A stretch of 64,000 nt of DNA from Actinacidiphila yanglinensis (GTDB taxonomy: Bacteria > Actinomycetota > Actinomycetes > Streptomycetales > Streptomycetaceae), in the NCBI RefSeq assembly GCF_900107965.1, contig NZ_FNVU01000010.1, positions 62,001 through 126,000 of the forward strand, in the 5' to 3' direction. The notes below the pieces were generated by a model that saw only the letters and a program-made list of their open reading frames with translations, was not told the DNA's origin and searched no databases. Positions 8,301 to 16,244 of the stretch are shown here, piece by piece; position 1 is the first letter of the stretch; every line of letters begins with the position of its first letter. The position numbers were made by a program, and so were the translations under genes.

Positions 8301-9266
8301 TTGCTTGACGTGAAGGTATTCCGCACGGTGGATCTACCGGCGGCCGACCGGTTCGACGCTTGGCAGGAGCTTTTGGGACAGACGCACGCACCGGTACACC
8401 TGAGCAGTGACTTCGCCAACAATTTCGATGCGACGCTGCACCAGTTCAACCTCGGAGAGATCACGTTGTGGCCTGCCACCTACCCGCACCTGACCTGGCA
8501 TCGGCCGCCCAGGCTCGTGCGGCAGTCCGATCCGGAGAGCTGTCACCTCACGCTCGTACTCCGCGGTGACGGCGTGGCGCAGTGGGACCGTTCCGAGAGG
8601 GTTCTCGGCCCCTATGACTTCCACACCAACCACACCTCGGTGCCCTACCTCATCCACTGCCGCCCTGGGCAACACGAGATGATCGGCGTCGAACTGCCCA
8701 AGTCGTCACTGGGCCTTCCCTGGGATCGAGTACGGCAGGTGATCGGGCAGGGGCTGTCAGCCGAGAACGGTATCGGCACGCTGCTGGCGCAGTTCCTCAC
8801 CCAGGTGACCCGAGACGCCGTCAGCTACGCACCGGCCGAGGCGCCACGGCTGGGCGGGGTGCTCACCGACCTCGTCACCGGGCTGTTCGCGCGTGCCCTT
8901 GACGCCGACGAGCACGTTCCCCCGGAAACCCGAACACGAAACCTTGCGCTGGAGGTGAAAGCCTTCATCCGGCGCAACCTGTGGGACGCGGACCTGACTC
9001 CCAGTGCTGTCGCCGCCACACACCACATATCCCGAAGCTATCTGTACCGCCTATTCCACGCCGAAGGCGGGACCGTCGCCGCCTACATCCGCACCCAGCG
9101 CCTTGAAGCTGTCCGCCGCGCCCTGGCCGATACCTCCGCGTCTGCCGTGCCGATCCACACCATCGCCGCCCGCTGCGGCTTCAGGGACCACGCCACCTTC
9201 ACTCGTTCCTTCCGTGCCGCATACGGCATCACCCCCCGCGACTACCGACAGGCGGCTCGCCTATGA
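8301..9266 (+). CDS. AraC family transcriptional regulator
   Basis: 321 residues from TTG at 8301, preferred because GCGGGGGGA lies five bases upstream; an earlier TTG at 8202 would add 33 unlikely residues. Residues 1-190 match the AraC-binding-like domain 2, a cupin-like sensor common in Streptomyces. The last 100 residues hold two helix-turn-helices (LTPSAVAATHHISRSYLYRL and IAARCGFRDHATFTRSFRAA) followed by GITPRDYR, the usual AraC ending. Flanked on both sides by insertion-sequence relics, with no neighbouring gene that could be an obvious target, so it may be a stranded survivor of local rearrangement. Confidence 0.88.
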   Translation: MLDVKVFRTVDLPAADRFDAWQELLGQTHAPVHLSSDFANNFDATLHQFNLGEITLWPATYPHLTWHRPPRLVRQSDPESCHLTLVLRGDGVAQWDRSERVLGPYDFHTNHTSVPYLIHCRPGQHEMIGVELPKSSLGLPWDRVRQVIGQGLSAENGIGTLLAQFLTQVTRDAVSYAPAEAPRLGGVLTDLVTGLFARALDADEHVPPETRTRNLALEVKAFIRRNLWDADLTPSAVAATHHISRSYLYRLFHAEGGTVAAYIRTQRLEAVRRALADTSASAVPIHTIAARCGFRDHATFTRSFRAAYGITPRDYRQAARL

Positions 9267-9307
9267 CTCGGTCGACGGTGCCTGACTGACGGACTGTAAA
9301 ACGTTCG

Positions 9308-9480
9308 GTGCGACTCCCGATCGCGGAAATGGCCGTGGACGACCAGTTGATCGACGAGCTGGTAGATCGGGCCCAAGCCGAGGGCCTGCATCTGACCGGT
9401 GAGGGCGGGCCGCTTCAGCGATGACCAAGCGGCTGCCGAACTCCGCTCTGGAAGGCGAGATCACCAACCATCTCGACAGG
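9308..9480 (+). pseudogene. IS256-family transposase N-terminal fragment
   Basis: From GTG at 9308 the frame reads LIDELVDRAQAEGLHLTGEGG, the conserved start of actinobacterial IS256 (mutator type) transposases. It stops at a TGA at 9422-9424, and the continuation TKRLPNSALEGEITNHL (from 9424) is in another frame, showing a frameshift. Similarity ends at about 9480. No DDE catalytic residues remain. Confidence 0.75.
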
Positions 9481-9500
9481 CCCACCTGCCGGAGGGTGCC

Positions 9501-9544
9501 GCGCTCGATGTACGCCGATTCACGGGAAGGCGTACATCGAGCGC
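9501..9544. repeat. Perfect 16-bp inverted repeat
   Basis: GCGCTCGATGTACGCC at 9501-9516 is repeated exactly in reverse complement at 9529-9544 with a twelve-base spacer GATTCACGGGAA. It lies immediately after the IS256 relic, in a stretch with no functional gene. It is not followed by a T-run. An insertion end, a strong operator or a recombination site are possible. Confidence 0.8.
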
Positions 9545-9665
9545 GGATCACCTCTGCGACTGGGCCGGGTGGTGGAAGCCGCGCCGGGCTCGCCGGCTGC
9601 AGGCGTCTCCACCTCCGCTCACCCACCGGAGGGACGGCCGAGTGCGACGGGGAAAGCTGGACCCG

Positions 9666-9848
9666 TCAGACGGAAGTGGGGAAATTCGGCTGCTCGGGGC
9701 CGCGCGGGATCTCGATGCGCTCCTCCCCGGTGCGTAGCGCGCGCAGGATGACCCGGCCGACGTATTCCGGGGAGTGCGCCTCCATGCCCGTCGGCAGATC
9801 GCCCCGCTTGTAGAACTCCGTGTCGGTGACAAAGGGGAGTACCAAAGA
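9666..9848 (-). pseudogene. Short-chain dehydrogenase, C-terminal fragment
   Basis: The final 60 codons read LVLPFVTDTEFYKRGDLP, AHSPEYVGRVILRALRTGEE and IEIPRGPEQPNF, which is the C-terminal lid and tail of a classical short-chain dehydrogenase. The NAD-binding GxxxGxG motif and the Ser-Tyr-Lys catalytic set are absent; upstream of about 9848 the frame becomes unrelated. This is a truncated remnant left beside insertion-sequence debris. Confidence 0.6.
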
Positions 9849-10342
9849 GAGCTTGCCGCTTCGACCACGAGGGCACCCCACTCCCTGCCGCCGACCAGAC
9901 TCCGCAGCCGCCCCGGCGGTGAGCCGGGGAGCGCGCGGCGAGCTGCCTTGAGTAAGTGGAGATAGGTTTCGACACCGCCAAGGCGCCAGGCTGTGCCAAG
10001 TGCGGACGGCGCCGAGCTTGCGGGTGGGCTCTTGGGCGATGCGGTAGGCGAGTTGGGCTCGGCCGGCCCTGACCGCCGCCCCGTCGACTTCGATCACCCG
10101 GCATCACGCTGCTGCCATGATCAGGCGTACCGCTCGATCAGCGAGAACCTGGCCGCCCCAGATTTCTGGGCCCTGCTTGACGACGACGAGTCCCTGAGCC
10201 CGGTCGGACGGACAGAGGTTCACCTGATACAGGAAGCAGCCCGCGCATTGCGCACCCCGCATCTGCTGGAGAGGGTCACCCCACCCGCAGCCAGGCAGCA
10301 CAACTCGTTCTGAGACCGCGGCGAACGACCTTGTCGCGGCCA
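9849..10342. other. No recognisable gene
   Basis: About 490 bases with short open frames on both strands but no family match. A plus-strand frame ending at 10313 has moderately protein-like composition near its end but no plausible start. Given the flanking relics it is best read as decayed sequence. Confidence 0.5.
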
Positions 10343-11020
10343 TCAACGACTCGCTGTGACCAGGCGGCTCAAGACCGGAAGCACGCCGCGCAGGTCGTCG
10401 CCGTCCACCGTGACGGTCGCCGCCTCGCGCGCTCCTGCCGAGGCGTTGAACGCCACGCTCAACCCGACGGCTGCGAACAGCGGCAGATCGGAGCGGCTGT
10501 CCCCGACGGCCCCGCACGAGCGGGGGGCCAGCTCCAGTTCTCGCGCCCGCGTGAGCGCGAAATCCCGCTTGCCGTACTCGTCGAAGTGACGGGCGACCCG
10601 CCCCGTGAACCGACCGCCGGCGGTCTCCAGCCGGGGGCCACTGAACCCTTGGAAGCCGAAACGGTCAGCCAGATAGCTGCCGACCGGCGACCAGGCGAGG
10701 GTCGCCAGCACGGGCACCAACCCGTTCTGCCGGCACCAGGTCACGGTCTCCGCGATGCCCGCGACCAAGGGGAGCCCGTCGAGCCAGCCGGAGACCTGGT
10801 CCTCGGGAACCCCTGCCCAGCCCGCGGCATCCAGCTCGGAGACCTGCCGGTTGTCCAGGTCACCGGAGGCATAGGCGTCCTCGGCCTTGGCCAACGCGTC
10901 CCTGTGGCCGAGGAAGCCGGCCAGGAAGACCGACGAACTCGTGCCGGGGACGAGGGTGCCGTCGACGTCGAAGAACACGGCGCCCGCGCGATCGTTTGAG
11001 AACACCGCCCTAGGATGCAC
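10343..11020 (-). CDS. HAD superfamily hydrolase (SerB-like)
   Basis: 225 residues, GTG start with GAGGTGA just before it. Motif I FFDVDGTLVPGTSS at residues 16-29 holds the nucleophilic Asp and the acid/base Asp; motif III Lys is in YGKRDF near 160; motif IV is GDSRSDLPL near 188. The helical cap after motif I and overall length fit the HAD-IB group (SerB-type phosphatases acting on phosphoserine or other small phosphate esters). The usual Ser/Thr of motif II appears as LATLAW. Lies in the same direction as the upstream methyltransferase about 100 bases away. Substrate not deducible. Confidence 0.85.
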   Translation of the reverse strand: MHPRAVFSNDRAGAVFFDVDGTLVPGTSSSVFLAGFLGHRDALAKAEDAYASGDLDNRQVSELDAAGWAGVPEDQVSGWLDGLPLVAGIAETVTWCRQNGLVPVLATLAWSPVGSYLADRFGFQGFSGPRLETAGGRFTGRVARHFDEYGKRDFALTRARELELAPRSCGAVGDSRSDLPLFAAVGLSVAFNASAGAREAATVTVDGDDLRGVLPVLSRLVTASR

Positions 11021-11126
11021 CTCACCTCGCGAAACACCAGCTCGGGGGCGCCCCCGGGGGGACTTCCGACGAACGCCCTGGACCTGCCCGGTGAGGGGAT
11101 GCCGTCACGTCCCGGCGCGGCGGAAC

Positions 11127-11867
11127 CTACGGTTTGTGGGTGACCCAGAGGAGTTCCGCCGGCCAGCGGTGGGCCCAGTCGGCCGGGTCCGTTTCGTTGT
11201 AGCCGTTGGGCGTTCCGAGGTCGGGCCGCGGCTCGATGAGGTCGTCGATGACGAGGCCCGCGCCGCGCAGGACCCTGACCCAGTCGCCGTAGGTGAGCTG
11301 GTAGCTGGTCGCGCCGTCGCCCTCGGCGATGGTGTTCAGGCCGAAGTAGTCCTGCTGGAGCGTCGTGGTCACCCGGCTCGCGGCCTCGTCGTAGCAGGCT
11401 TCGAACCATGGGCTTGCGACGTTGAACACCAGGCGCCCGCCTCGACGCAGGATGCGTGCGGCCTGCGGGACGGCCAGGTGCGGGGGCGCCCAGCTGAGCC
11501 CGCCGAAGTCGCAGAACACCAGGTCGAAGCTGCCGTCGGCGAAGGGGAGGTGTTCGGCGGCGCCTTGCACGAGCGAGTAGCGGGCCGCTCCCGTCGCGCC
11601 GGCCGCTGCGCCGAGTTGGGCCTCGGACAGGTCGAGCCCGACCACGGTGGCGCCCTCCGCGGCGAGTGCCCTGGACCACTGGCCGGCGCCGCAGCCGAGT
11701 TCGAGGACGCGCTTGCCGGTCACGTCGCCGAGGGCGTGCAGCTGCGCGTCGGGGATCGAGTACATGCCCCACAGCCGGGGTGCGGCGCCGATCTGCGCAT
11801 CGTGCTTCTGCTGGTAGGAGCCGCTGATCCGGTTCCAGAGCTGCCGGTTGGAGGGGATGCTGTTCAC
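11127..11867 (-). CDS. Class I SAM-dependent methyltransferase
   Basis: 246 residues from GTG at 11867, chosen because GGAG lies seven bases upstream; a TTG at 11906 would add 13 residues. The SAM-binding motif I VLELGCGAGQWS is near residue 56, with the acidic motif II at GLDLSEAQ and the motif around LVFCDFGGLSW. The rest matches methyltransferase domain 11 with a C-terminal extension. Such stand-alone enzymes methylate small molecules, but nothing nearby suggests a biosynthetic pathway. Same strand as the HAD phosphatase downstream. Confidence 0.85.
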   Translation of the reverse strand: MNSIPSNRQLWNRISGSYQQKHDAQIGAAPRLWGMYSIPDAQLHALGDVTGKRVLELGCGAGQWSRALAAEGATVVGLDLSEAQLGAAAGATGAARYSLVQGAAEHLPFADGSFDLVFCDFGGLSWAPPHLAVPQAARILRRGGRLVFNVASPWFEACYDEAASRVTTTLQQDYFGLNTIAEGDGATSYQLTYGDWVRVLRGAGLVIDDLIEPRPDLGTPNGYNETDPADWAHRWPAELLWVTHKP

Positions 11868-11971
11868 CCGCCGACTCCAGCACTGCCTGTCGGGGGAGGT
11901 CAACACGATTAAGGTCCGGCGGCTCGCCTCGCTCCGGAACGGGAGAGAAGCTCCCTACCTGGGAGAAGCTC

Positions 11972-12565
11972 CTACATGCGCTCCAGCGCCCACATCAGTG
12001 CCTCGTCGGCGCCGCTGAGGCTCATCTGATCCCCGCCCCGCTCGTAGGGCCCGCCGACGACCAGGTGGTACTCGGCTTCCACGTGTTGCGCACCGGGCGG
12101 CCCGGACAGCCATTCCCGCTCGGACCCCGGACCGGGGCAGGCGCCGGTCAGCACCCAGCGAAGCGCCTCGATCTGCCCCGCTGTGTAGCGGTCTTCGGCC
12201 TCGGGCGTCAGCTCGGTGATCTGTTCGTTGATCTCCGCGGTTCCCCGCAGCCGCGGCGTGGGGTCCAGGATCCCCATGGCGGAGACGATGGTCAGCGGAT
12301 CGTGTCCGGTGGACCTCAGGACCTCCAGCGCGATGCTGCCCGGCCGTGCGTAGTTCGATCCGGCACCGGACAACCAGATGTCCGGTCGCTCTCCGTCCGG
12401 GGTCGTGTTCCGGTAGAGCTGGGCGAAATAGCTGCCGATCGGCTCGTCATAACCCCAGGCACTCTGGTTTTCCCATCCCGGGAGTTCCAGCGTGGTGCGG
12501 AACCCCTCTCCCGGTGCGCGGTCGAAGCTGCGGGACGTCGACAACTCGAACATGCGGTGCATCAT
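11972..12565 (-). CDS. Hypothetical protein, cytosolic
   Basis: 197 residues; ATG at 12565, though MFEL at 12553 is an equally plausible start. No signal peptide or membrane segment. The sequence is acidic and mixed alpha/beta (ELPGWENQSAWGYDEPIGSY near residue 28, then IWLSGAG), with no motif I can tie to a family. Good codon bias supports a real gene. It stands alone between the methyltransferase and an interrupted insertion sequence, so context gives no function. Confidence 0.6.
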   Translation of the reverse strand: MMHRMFELSTSRSFDRAPGEGFRTTLELPGWENQSAWGYDEPIGSYFAQLYRNTTPDGERPDIWLSGAGSNYARPGSIALEVLRSTGHDPLTIVSAMGILDPTPRLRGTAEINEQITELTPEAEDRYTAGQIEALRWVLTGACPGPGSEREWLSGPPGAQHVEAEYHLVVGGPYERGGDQMSLSGADEALMWALERM

Positions 12566-12779
12566 GCCATGCGCACCGGGAACAACTACCGTGTTCTGCG
12601 GGGAAGTTCATGCTCGGCGGCGGCTCGCACCGGGGGAAGCAGCGCAGCGGTCGCGTTCCGCGGTCCGGACCTGGGACGGCCTGGTGCAGGAGCGTGGCAA
12701 CCCGCCCCGGACGGTACTGCTCGCGCGCCGCAGGGCCGTGTATCGAAAGTGGATCTTGATCGATGAATGATCACGGTTC

Positions 12780-13025
12780 ATGGGGCGCGGAGATCTCACG
12801 GACGAGCAGTGGTTAGTGCTGGAACCATTGTTGCCGAAGGGGACGAAGGCGGGTGGCCGCCTGTGTGGCCTCGCCGGCAGTTGATCGACGGCAGACGGTT
12901 CCGGGTTCGTGCCGGAGTTCCGTGGCGGGACAAGTGGGCTGGACTTCAGAAGGAACGGCGTCCTCACCGAGCCTGGTGATCACGGGCTGGGCCGCTCGCG
13001 GGGCGGGTTCAGCACCAAGCTGCAC
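12780..13025 (+). pseudogene. IS5-family transposase, 5' half (interrupted)
   Basis: From ATG 12780 the frame reads MGRGDLTDEQWLVLEPLLPK, the typical start of an IS5-family transposase. It is then frameshifted: RRQLIDGRRFRVRAGVPWRD appears in another frame and GLGRSRGGFSTKLHL in a third. At LHL (13025) the reading is broken exactly where a second element has inserted; the continuation LAVEQGQKPMSIVV resumes at 14642. It was therefore already, or has since become, inactive. Confidence 0.8.
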
Positions 13026-13029
13026 CTAG

Positions 13030-13047
13030 GGCCTGTCGTTTGGATCA
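13030..13047 (+). repeat. Left terminal inverted repeat
   Basis: GGCCTGTCGTTTGGATCA directly after CTAG. It matches the reverse complements of the internal end (13891-13908) and the right end (14624-14641), sharing the core TCGTTTGGATCA with the internal copy. Confidence 0.75.
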
Positions 13048-13200
13048 ACCTGTTGCGTCGCGGAGGGCATAGGTGACAAGCGCTCTGGCAAAGGTGGTGG
13101 GAGCAACGCTCGGGACTTGTGGATCAGCCCGGGGAGAACGCGGAAGGCGCACCGGGGCGAGACCGTCGCCGTCGTTGCCCACGGCCTGCCCGACGTGTGT

Positions 13201-13788
13201 TCAATCGCCGTTGGAGAGGGCGCGCAGGTACCTGTCGAGAAAGTCACCGTCGCGTACGACGCCGGTGGAGTTAAGCCAGTAGTCGGCGATGATCGACGGT
13301 ACGAGCTGATCGAGGGCGACGATCGCTTCGCGTAGTTGAGCGAGGCGCTCGGCGTCCAGCGTTTCGACGTGGAACCATACCTGGCGTACCAGAGAGCCGC
13401 CGGCCTCCAGCTTGAGGAAGCAGGTCGCGTCGAGGCCGTAGCAGTGCGCCTCGTCTTCGTGGGTGCCATATGGATCGTGCGCATCGGGCCTGAAGCCCGC
13501 CGACGCCGTTGCGGCGAATCGGCGCACCCGCGGCAAGATCGGCGAGAGAGCGGCATCCGCCTGGTCCAAGCGCAGACCAGCTTCGGCGTAGTCGTGCTCA
13601 GGTGATGCGATGACGTGCACGTCCGTCCAGCCGACACCATCCGGAGCGCGGTTGGCCTCGTTCGCGGTATCGGCGGCGCGTACGTCATCCGCGACTTCGC
13701 CTACGGCGGCGAGCGGGTAGAGGCACCGCATACCCACCTCGTCTTCATGTATATGAATATGTCGAGGGGCCGTGGGGTCGTCGGTCAC
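13201..13788 (-). CDS. Hypothetical protein carried inside the nested insertion
   Basis: 195 residues, ATG 13788. No signal peptide or membrane segment. It is acidic, with a histidine-rich start (RHIHIHEDE at residues 9-17) and a mixed alpha/beta body (VWFHVETLDAERLAQLREAI near 140). I recognise no family. It occupies the place where a transposase would be expected between two IS ends (13030 and 13908), so it is best seen as passenger DNA captured by the element. Confidence 0.6.
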   Translation of the reverse strand: MTDDPTAPRHIHIHEDEVGMRCLYPLAAVGEVADDVRAADTANEANRAPDGVGWTDVHVIASPEHDYAEAGLRLDQADAALSPILPRVRRFAATASAGFRPDAHDPYGTHEDEAHCYGLDATCFLKLEAGGSLVRQVWFHVETLDAERLAQLREAIVALDQLVPSIIADYWLNSTGVVRDGDFLDRYLRALSNGD

Positions 13789-13839
13789 CCCCTCACGCTA
13801 CGGCACGCGGGTCGAGCAGTCGTCTGATCGTCCGCGACC

Positions 13840-13893
13840 ATCTACCTCGCCGGACTCCACATCGCCGGCACCTTCATCTGGTCCGCCCGATGA
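13840..13893 (+). pseudogene. IS5-type transposase C-terminal tail
   Basis: Reads IYLAGLHIAGTFIWSAR then stop. This matches the hydrophobic last helix of IS5-family transposases, and the stop codon overlaps the internal terminal repeat that starts at 13891. The rest of the transposase is absent. Confidence 0.55.
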
Positions 13894-13912
13894 TCCAAAC
13901 GAGAGTGCCTAG
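13891..13912 (+). repeat. Internal IS end followed by CTAG
   Basis: TGATCCAAACGAGAGTGC followed by CTAG. It is the right-hand counterpart of the end at 13030, so 13030-13908 could be an 879-base unit flanked by CTAG on both sides. The CTA also supplies the stop codon of the next minus-strand gene. Confidence 0.65.
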
Positions 13913-14454
13913 ATGTTGATCTCGGGTGGCTGGCCGTCGTCTTCCAGAGCCGCCCGAGCGACGTCACTGAATCTGGTCATGCGCTGGCTCAGCAGCATGA
14001 ACACGTCCATCACCCGCGCCTCATTGCCGTCCTGCCCAGGCACGTAGGTCAGGGACACCATCTGCATGAGCGCCATCACGACGGCGTCCCCAGCTTGAGC
14101 GACCCCCCAGGGCCCCTGGATAGCCACCGAGGCGTTCTTCTTCGTCAGAGTGGCTCCTGCGCCGGTCGGCAGGATCTGCGTCGGGTTTCCTGATCGCTTG
14201 GCCTGCGCGATGTTGGCCCCAATGGCGTCGCTGACCATCTGGGCTTCCGTCATGAGGTCCTCGTACGCCTTCGCCCGGTTGCTACGCCGCTCCACCAGGC
14301 TCTCGTACCGCCGCTGGCGGTTCGCCTCCTTCTCCTGCGCCTGGAGCTGGAGTTCCGCCTGCTGCGTGTTGAACCAGCCTGTAACCCCCGCCGCCAGGGC
14401 AGCGATGCCGCCACCTACGGCCGTACCGACTACGCCCACCCATGCCGCGTTCAC
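13909..14454 (-). CDS. Membrane-anchored coiled-coil hypothetical protein
   Basis: 181 residues from GTG at 14454, preferred because a transmembrane segment (WVGVVGTAVGGGIAALAAGV) then starts at the N-terminus; an upstream ATG at 14517 would begin inside transposase-derived sequence. After the membrane helix comes a charged Gln/Glu/Arg-rich helix predicted to be a coiled coil (QAELQLQAQEKEANRQRRYE) and a soluble alpha-helical tail. Similar short membrane-coiled-coil proteins are common orphans in actinomycete genomic islands. The stop codon lies within a CTAG junction. Function unknown; passenger of the nested insertion. Confidence 0.6.
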   Translation of the reverse strand: MNAAWVGVVGTAVGGGIAALAAGVTGWFNTQQAELQLQAQEKEANRQRRYESLVERRSNRAKAYEDLMTEAQMVSDAIGANIAQAKRSGNPTQILPTGAGATLTKKNASVAIQGPWGVAQAGDAVVMALMQMVSLTYVPGQDGNEARVMDVFMLLSQRMTRFSDVARAALEDDGQPPEINI

Positions 14455-14512
14455 GCCCGGATTCTCGCCGAGCCGGCCAAGCCCGCGCCGACCAAACGCA
14501 AAAGAATGCCCC

Positions 14513-14605
14513 ACCACGGTGATCCCGCCACCGTCCGCCTCGGCTGGGCGTCCGGTCCCGCAACAACCGCTCGATCCGCGCCCACTGCGCGTCGCTTAAC
14601 GGCAA
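14513..14605 (-). pseudogene. IS5-type transposase N-terminal fragment
   Basis: On the minus strand the sequence reads LSDAQWARIERLLRDRTPSR then GGRWRDHR, the standard start of another IS5-family transposase, just inside the right terminal repeat. It breaks off at about 14513 where the coiled-coil gene region begins. Confidence 0.7.
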
Positions 14606-14623
14606 ACTGGAGCAACGATCAGA

Positions 14624-14641
14624 TGATCCGAACGACACGGC
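14624..14641 (-). repeat. Right terminal inverted repeat
   Basis: In reverse complement GCCGTGTCGTTCGGATCA, matching the left end at 13030-13047 at 15 of 18 bases, and followed on the plus strand by CTAG. Confidence 0.75.
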
Positions 14642-14645
14642 CTAG

Positions 14646-15075
14646 CGGTCGAGCAGGGCCAAAAGCCCATGTCGATCGTGGTGACGGCAGGGCAGCGTGG
14701 CGACTCGCCGCAGTTCAAACGGTGCTGGAGAAGATCCGCGTGCCCCGCCTCGGGCCAGGCCGCCCGCGCGTCCGCCCCGATCGCGTGCGCGCTGACAAGG
14801 CGTACGCCTCCCGCAAGAACCGCGCCTACCTTCGCCGCCGCGGGATCCGCTGCACCATCCCGGACAAGGCCGACCAGGCACGTAACCGCCAGAAGCGAGG
14901 CCGCCACGGTGGCCGGCCATCACATTTCGACCCGGTCGACTACCGCGAGCGTCACGCCGTCGAGTGCGGAATCAATCGCCTCAAACGCCACCGGGCGATA
15001 GCCACCAGCTACGACAAGCTCGCGGTCCGCTTTGAAGCCACGGTCCTCATCGCGGCCATCAACGAGTGGTTGTGA
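14646..15075 (+). pseudogene. IS5-family transposase, 3' half (interrupted)
   Basis: Continuation of the transposase that starts at 12780. It reads KPMSIVVTAGQRGDSPQF in one frame, then VLEKIRVPRLGPGRPRVRPD, ADKAYASRKNRAYLRRRGI and ECGINRLKRHRA in the next, ending AINEWL at 15075. The last catalytic Glu (in VECGINRLKRHR) is present, so the DDE domain tail is well preserved apart from a frameshift near 14690. With the 1.6 kb insertion upstream the gene cannot make an active enzyme. Confidence 0.85.
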
Positions 15076-15088
15076 TCAGTACACGTTG

Positions 15089-15508
15089 CTACACCTCGTA
15101 ATCCTGGGCCAGCTCCTCCCAGCGAATGCTGCGAAGCGCAAGGTCAGCATCCTCACCCTCCGGTACCTCCGGTGCTGGCTGAAACCAGGCGACGACGAGG
15201 GTGGAGCCGTCCATTGCCGGATCGAGCGCCGTGGAGTTGAAGACGCCGATGCAAGCCACGGAAGGCAGCACCTCAACGGGGCCGAAGGCGCCGGCGGTCT
15301 CGTCCGGGTACTCGCGGGAGGGCGGAACGAGATGCACCGGCGTGGAGGGAAACGCGCTTTCAGCCTGCCGCTGGAGCCAACTGACCTTCAGGTCGTTGAT
15401 GTACTTGCACGGGTAGCCCTCCAGCATCCCGTCGTAGGTCGAAGACATCCGTAGCTCGGTGAGCCGGATCGAACGACCGGACGAGAGGACTATGCGGCCC
15501 AGTGACAT
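15089..15508 (-). CDS. Hypothetical protein
   Basis: 139 residues, ATG 15508. No signal peptide or membrane helix. Alternating hydrophobic pattern (STLVVAWFQPAPEVPE) suggests a beta-rich fold; residues 18-60 include YDGMLEGYPCKYINDLKVSW. Stand-alone proteins of this look are often immunity- or polymorphic-toxin-related in Streptomyces, but no family assignment is justified. It ends 13 bases beyond the transposase stop, so the insertion may have removed part of a larger locus. Confidence 0.6.
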   Translation of the reverse strand: MSLGRIVLSSGRSIRLTELRMSSTYDGMLEGYPCKYINDLKVSWLQRQAESAFPSTPVHLVPPSREYPDETAGAFGPVEVLPSVACIGVFNSTALDPAMDGSTLVVAWFQPAPEVPEGEDADLALRSIRWEELAQDYEV

Positions 15509-15548
15509 GCCGACACCCTATGCGCACGATTCACTTCCGATACACGGC

Positions 15549-16211
15549 CTAGACCCCCGCCTCCAGCAGCCCGAACGCCGCCTCTGCCTCGGCGGTGCAC
15601 TCCGCCAGCACGTCCGCAGGCCGCTCTCCCGCCAGCATCCGTTCGAGGTTGCGCCCGCTGAGTACGCGCTGCACGGCGATCACCTGCGCGGCGAGGGCGG
15701 CCGGCAGCAGCGCGTCCGCGGGCCGGTCCAGCGCTTCCGCCAGCGCCCGCGCGAGCGACTCCTCTCCGCGGCTCCACTGCTCCAGCAGCCGCAGCTTCAG
15801 GCTCGGCGTGGACAGCACCATTCGCCGGAAGGCCAGCACCTCCTCGATGTCGGTGAGTCCGGCGATCGGGTCGAACGCCCGCAGCAGCGCCAGGAAGTGC
15901 CGGCGGAGCGCCGCGACCGGTGACTCGCCGGGCTCCCGCTCGCGCACGACCCGGGCGGCCTCGTCCTCGTGGTCGCCGATCTGCGAGAGGACGAGATCCT
16001 CCTTCGCCGGGAAGTAGTTGAAGACCGTCTTCTTGGAGACCTCGGCGGCGTCGGCCACGTCGGCCACCGAGACGTTGTCGAAGCCGCGGGCCATGAACAG
16101 CTCGACCGCGGTGTCCGAGATCAGCTCGCTCGTCCGCAGCTTCTTGCGCTCCCGCAGGCCCGGCCAGCCCGCGTCCGTCTGCTCCACCACCGGTTCGTCC
16201 GCCACAGCCAC
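15549..16211 (-). CDS. TetR family transcriptional regulator
   Basis: 220 residues. N-terminal TetR helix-turn-helix at about residues 22-68 (TAVELFMARGFDNVSVADVA, then SKKTVFNYFPAKEDLVLS); FNYFPAKEDLV is the conserved recognition-helix end. The C-terminal 150 residues form a ligand-binding helical domain. It is transcribed away from a drug/proton antiporter-like MFS gene, so it probably represses that transporter and itself from the shared 90-base intergenic region. Start ATG 16211; several residues before the helix-turn-helix are non-conserved. Confidence 0.9.
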   Translation of the reverse strand: MAVADEPVVEQTDAGWPGLRERKKLRTSELISDTAVELFMARGFDNVSVADVADAAEVSKKTVFNYFPAKEDLVLSQIGDHEDEAARVVREREPGESPVAALRRHFLALLRAFDPIAGLTDIEEVLAFRRMVLSTPSLKLRLLEQWSRGEESLARALAEALDRPADALLPAALAAQVIAVQRVLSGRNLERMLAGERPADVLAECTAEAEAAFGLLEAGV

Positions 16212-16244
16212 TCACTCTACCAGCGGTTTTTCACGGAGCCGATA

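Larger units (their letters stand above)
13026..14645. mobile_element. Nested IS5-type insertion with CTAG target duplication and passenger genes
   Basis: CTAG at 13026-13029 and again at 14642-14645 are the target duplication; removing the insert restores the host transposase reading KLHLAVEQG. The insert ends GGCCTGTCGTTTGGATCA (13030-13047) and, in reverse complement at 14624-14641, GCCGTGTCGTTCGGATCA, identical at 15 of 18 positions. A third such end followed by CTAG lies inside at 13891-13912, so two related elements are probably joined. Transposase is present only as short fragments; two unrelated genes fill the interior. IS5-family elements are known for 2-4 base targets including CTAG. 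Confidence 0.75.

Noticed and set aside
10104..10313. Small plus-strand gene with an acidic segment
   Set aside because: No plausible start or family match, and flanked by relics; composition alone is not enough.
12740..15110. Terminal inverted repeats of the outer interrupted insertion sequence
   Set aside because: Sequences before 12780 and after 15075 have only weak, gapped similarity; ends could not be defined.
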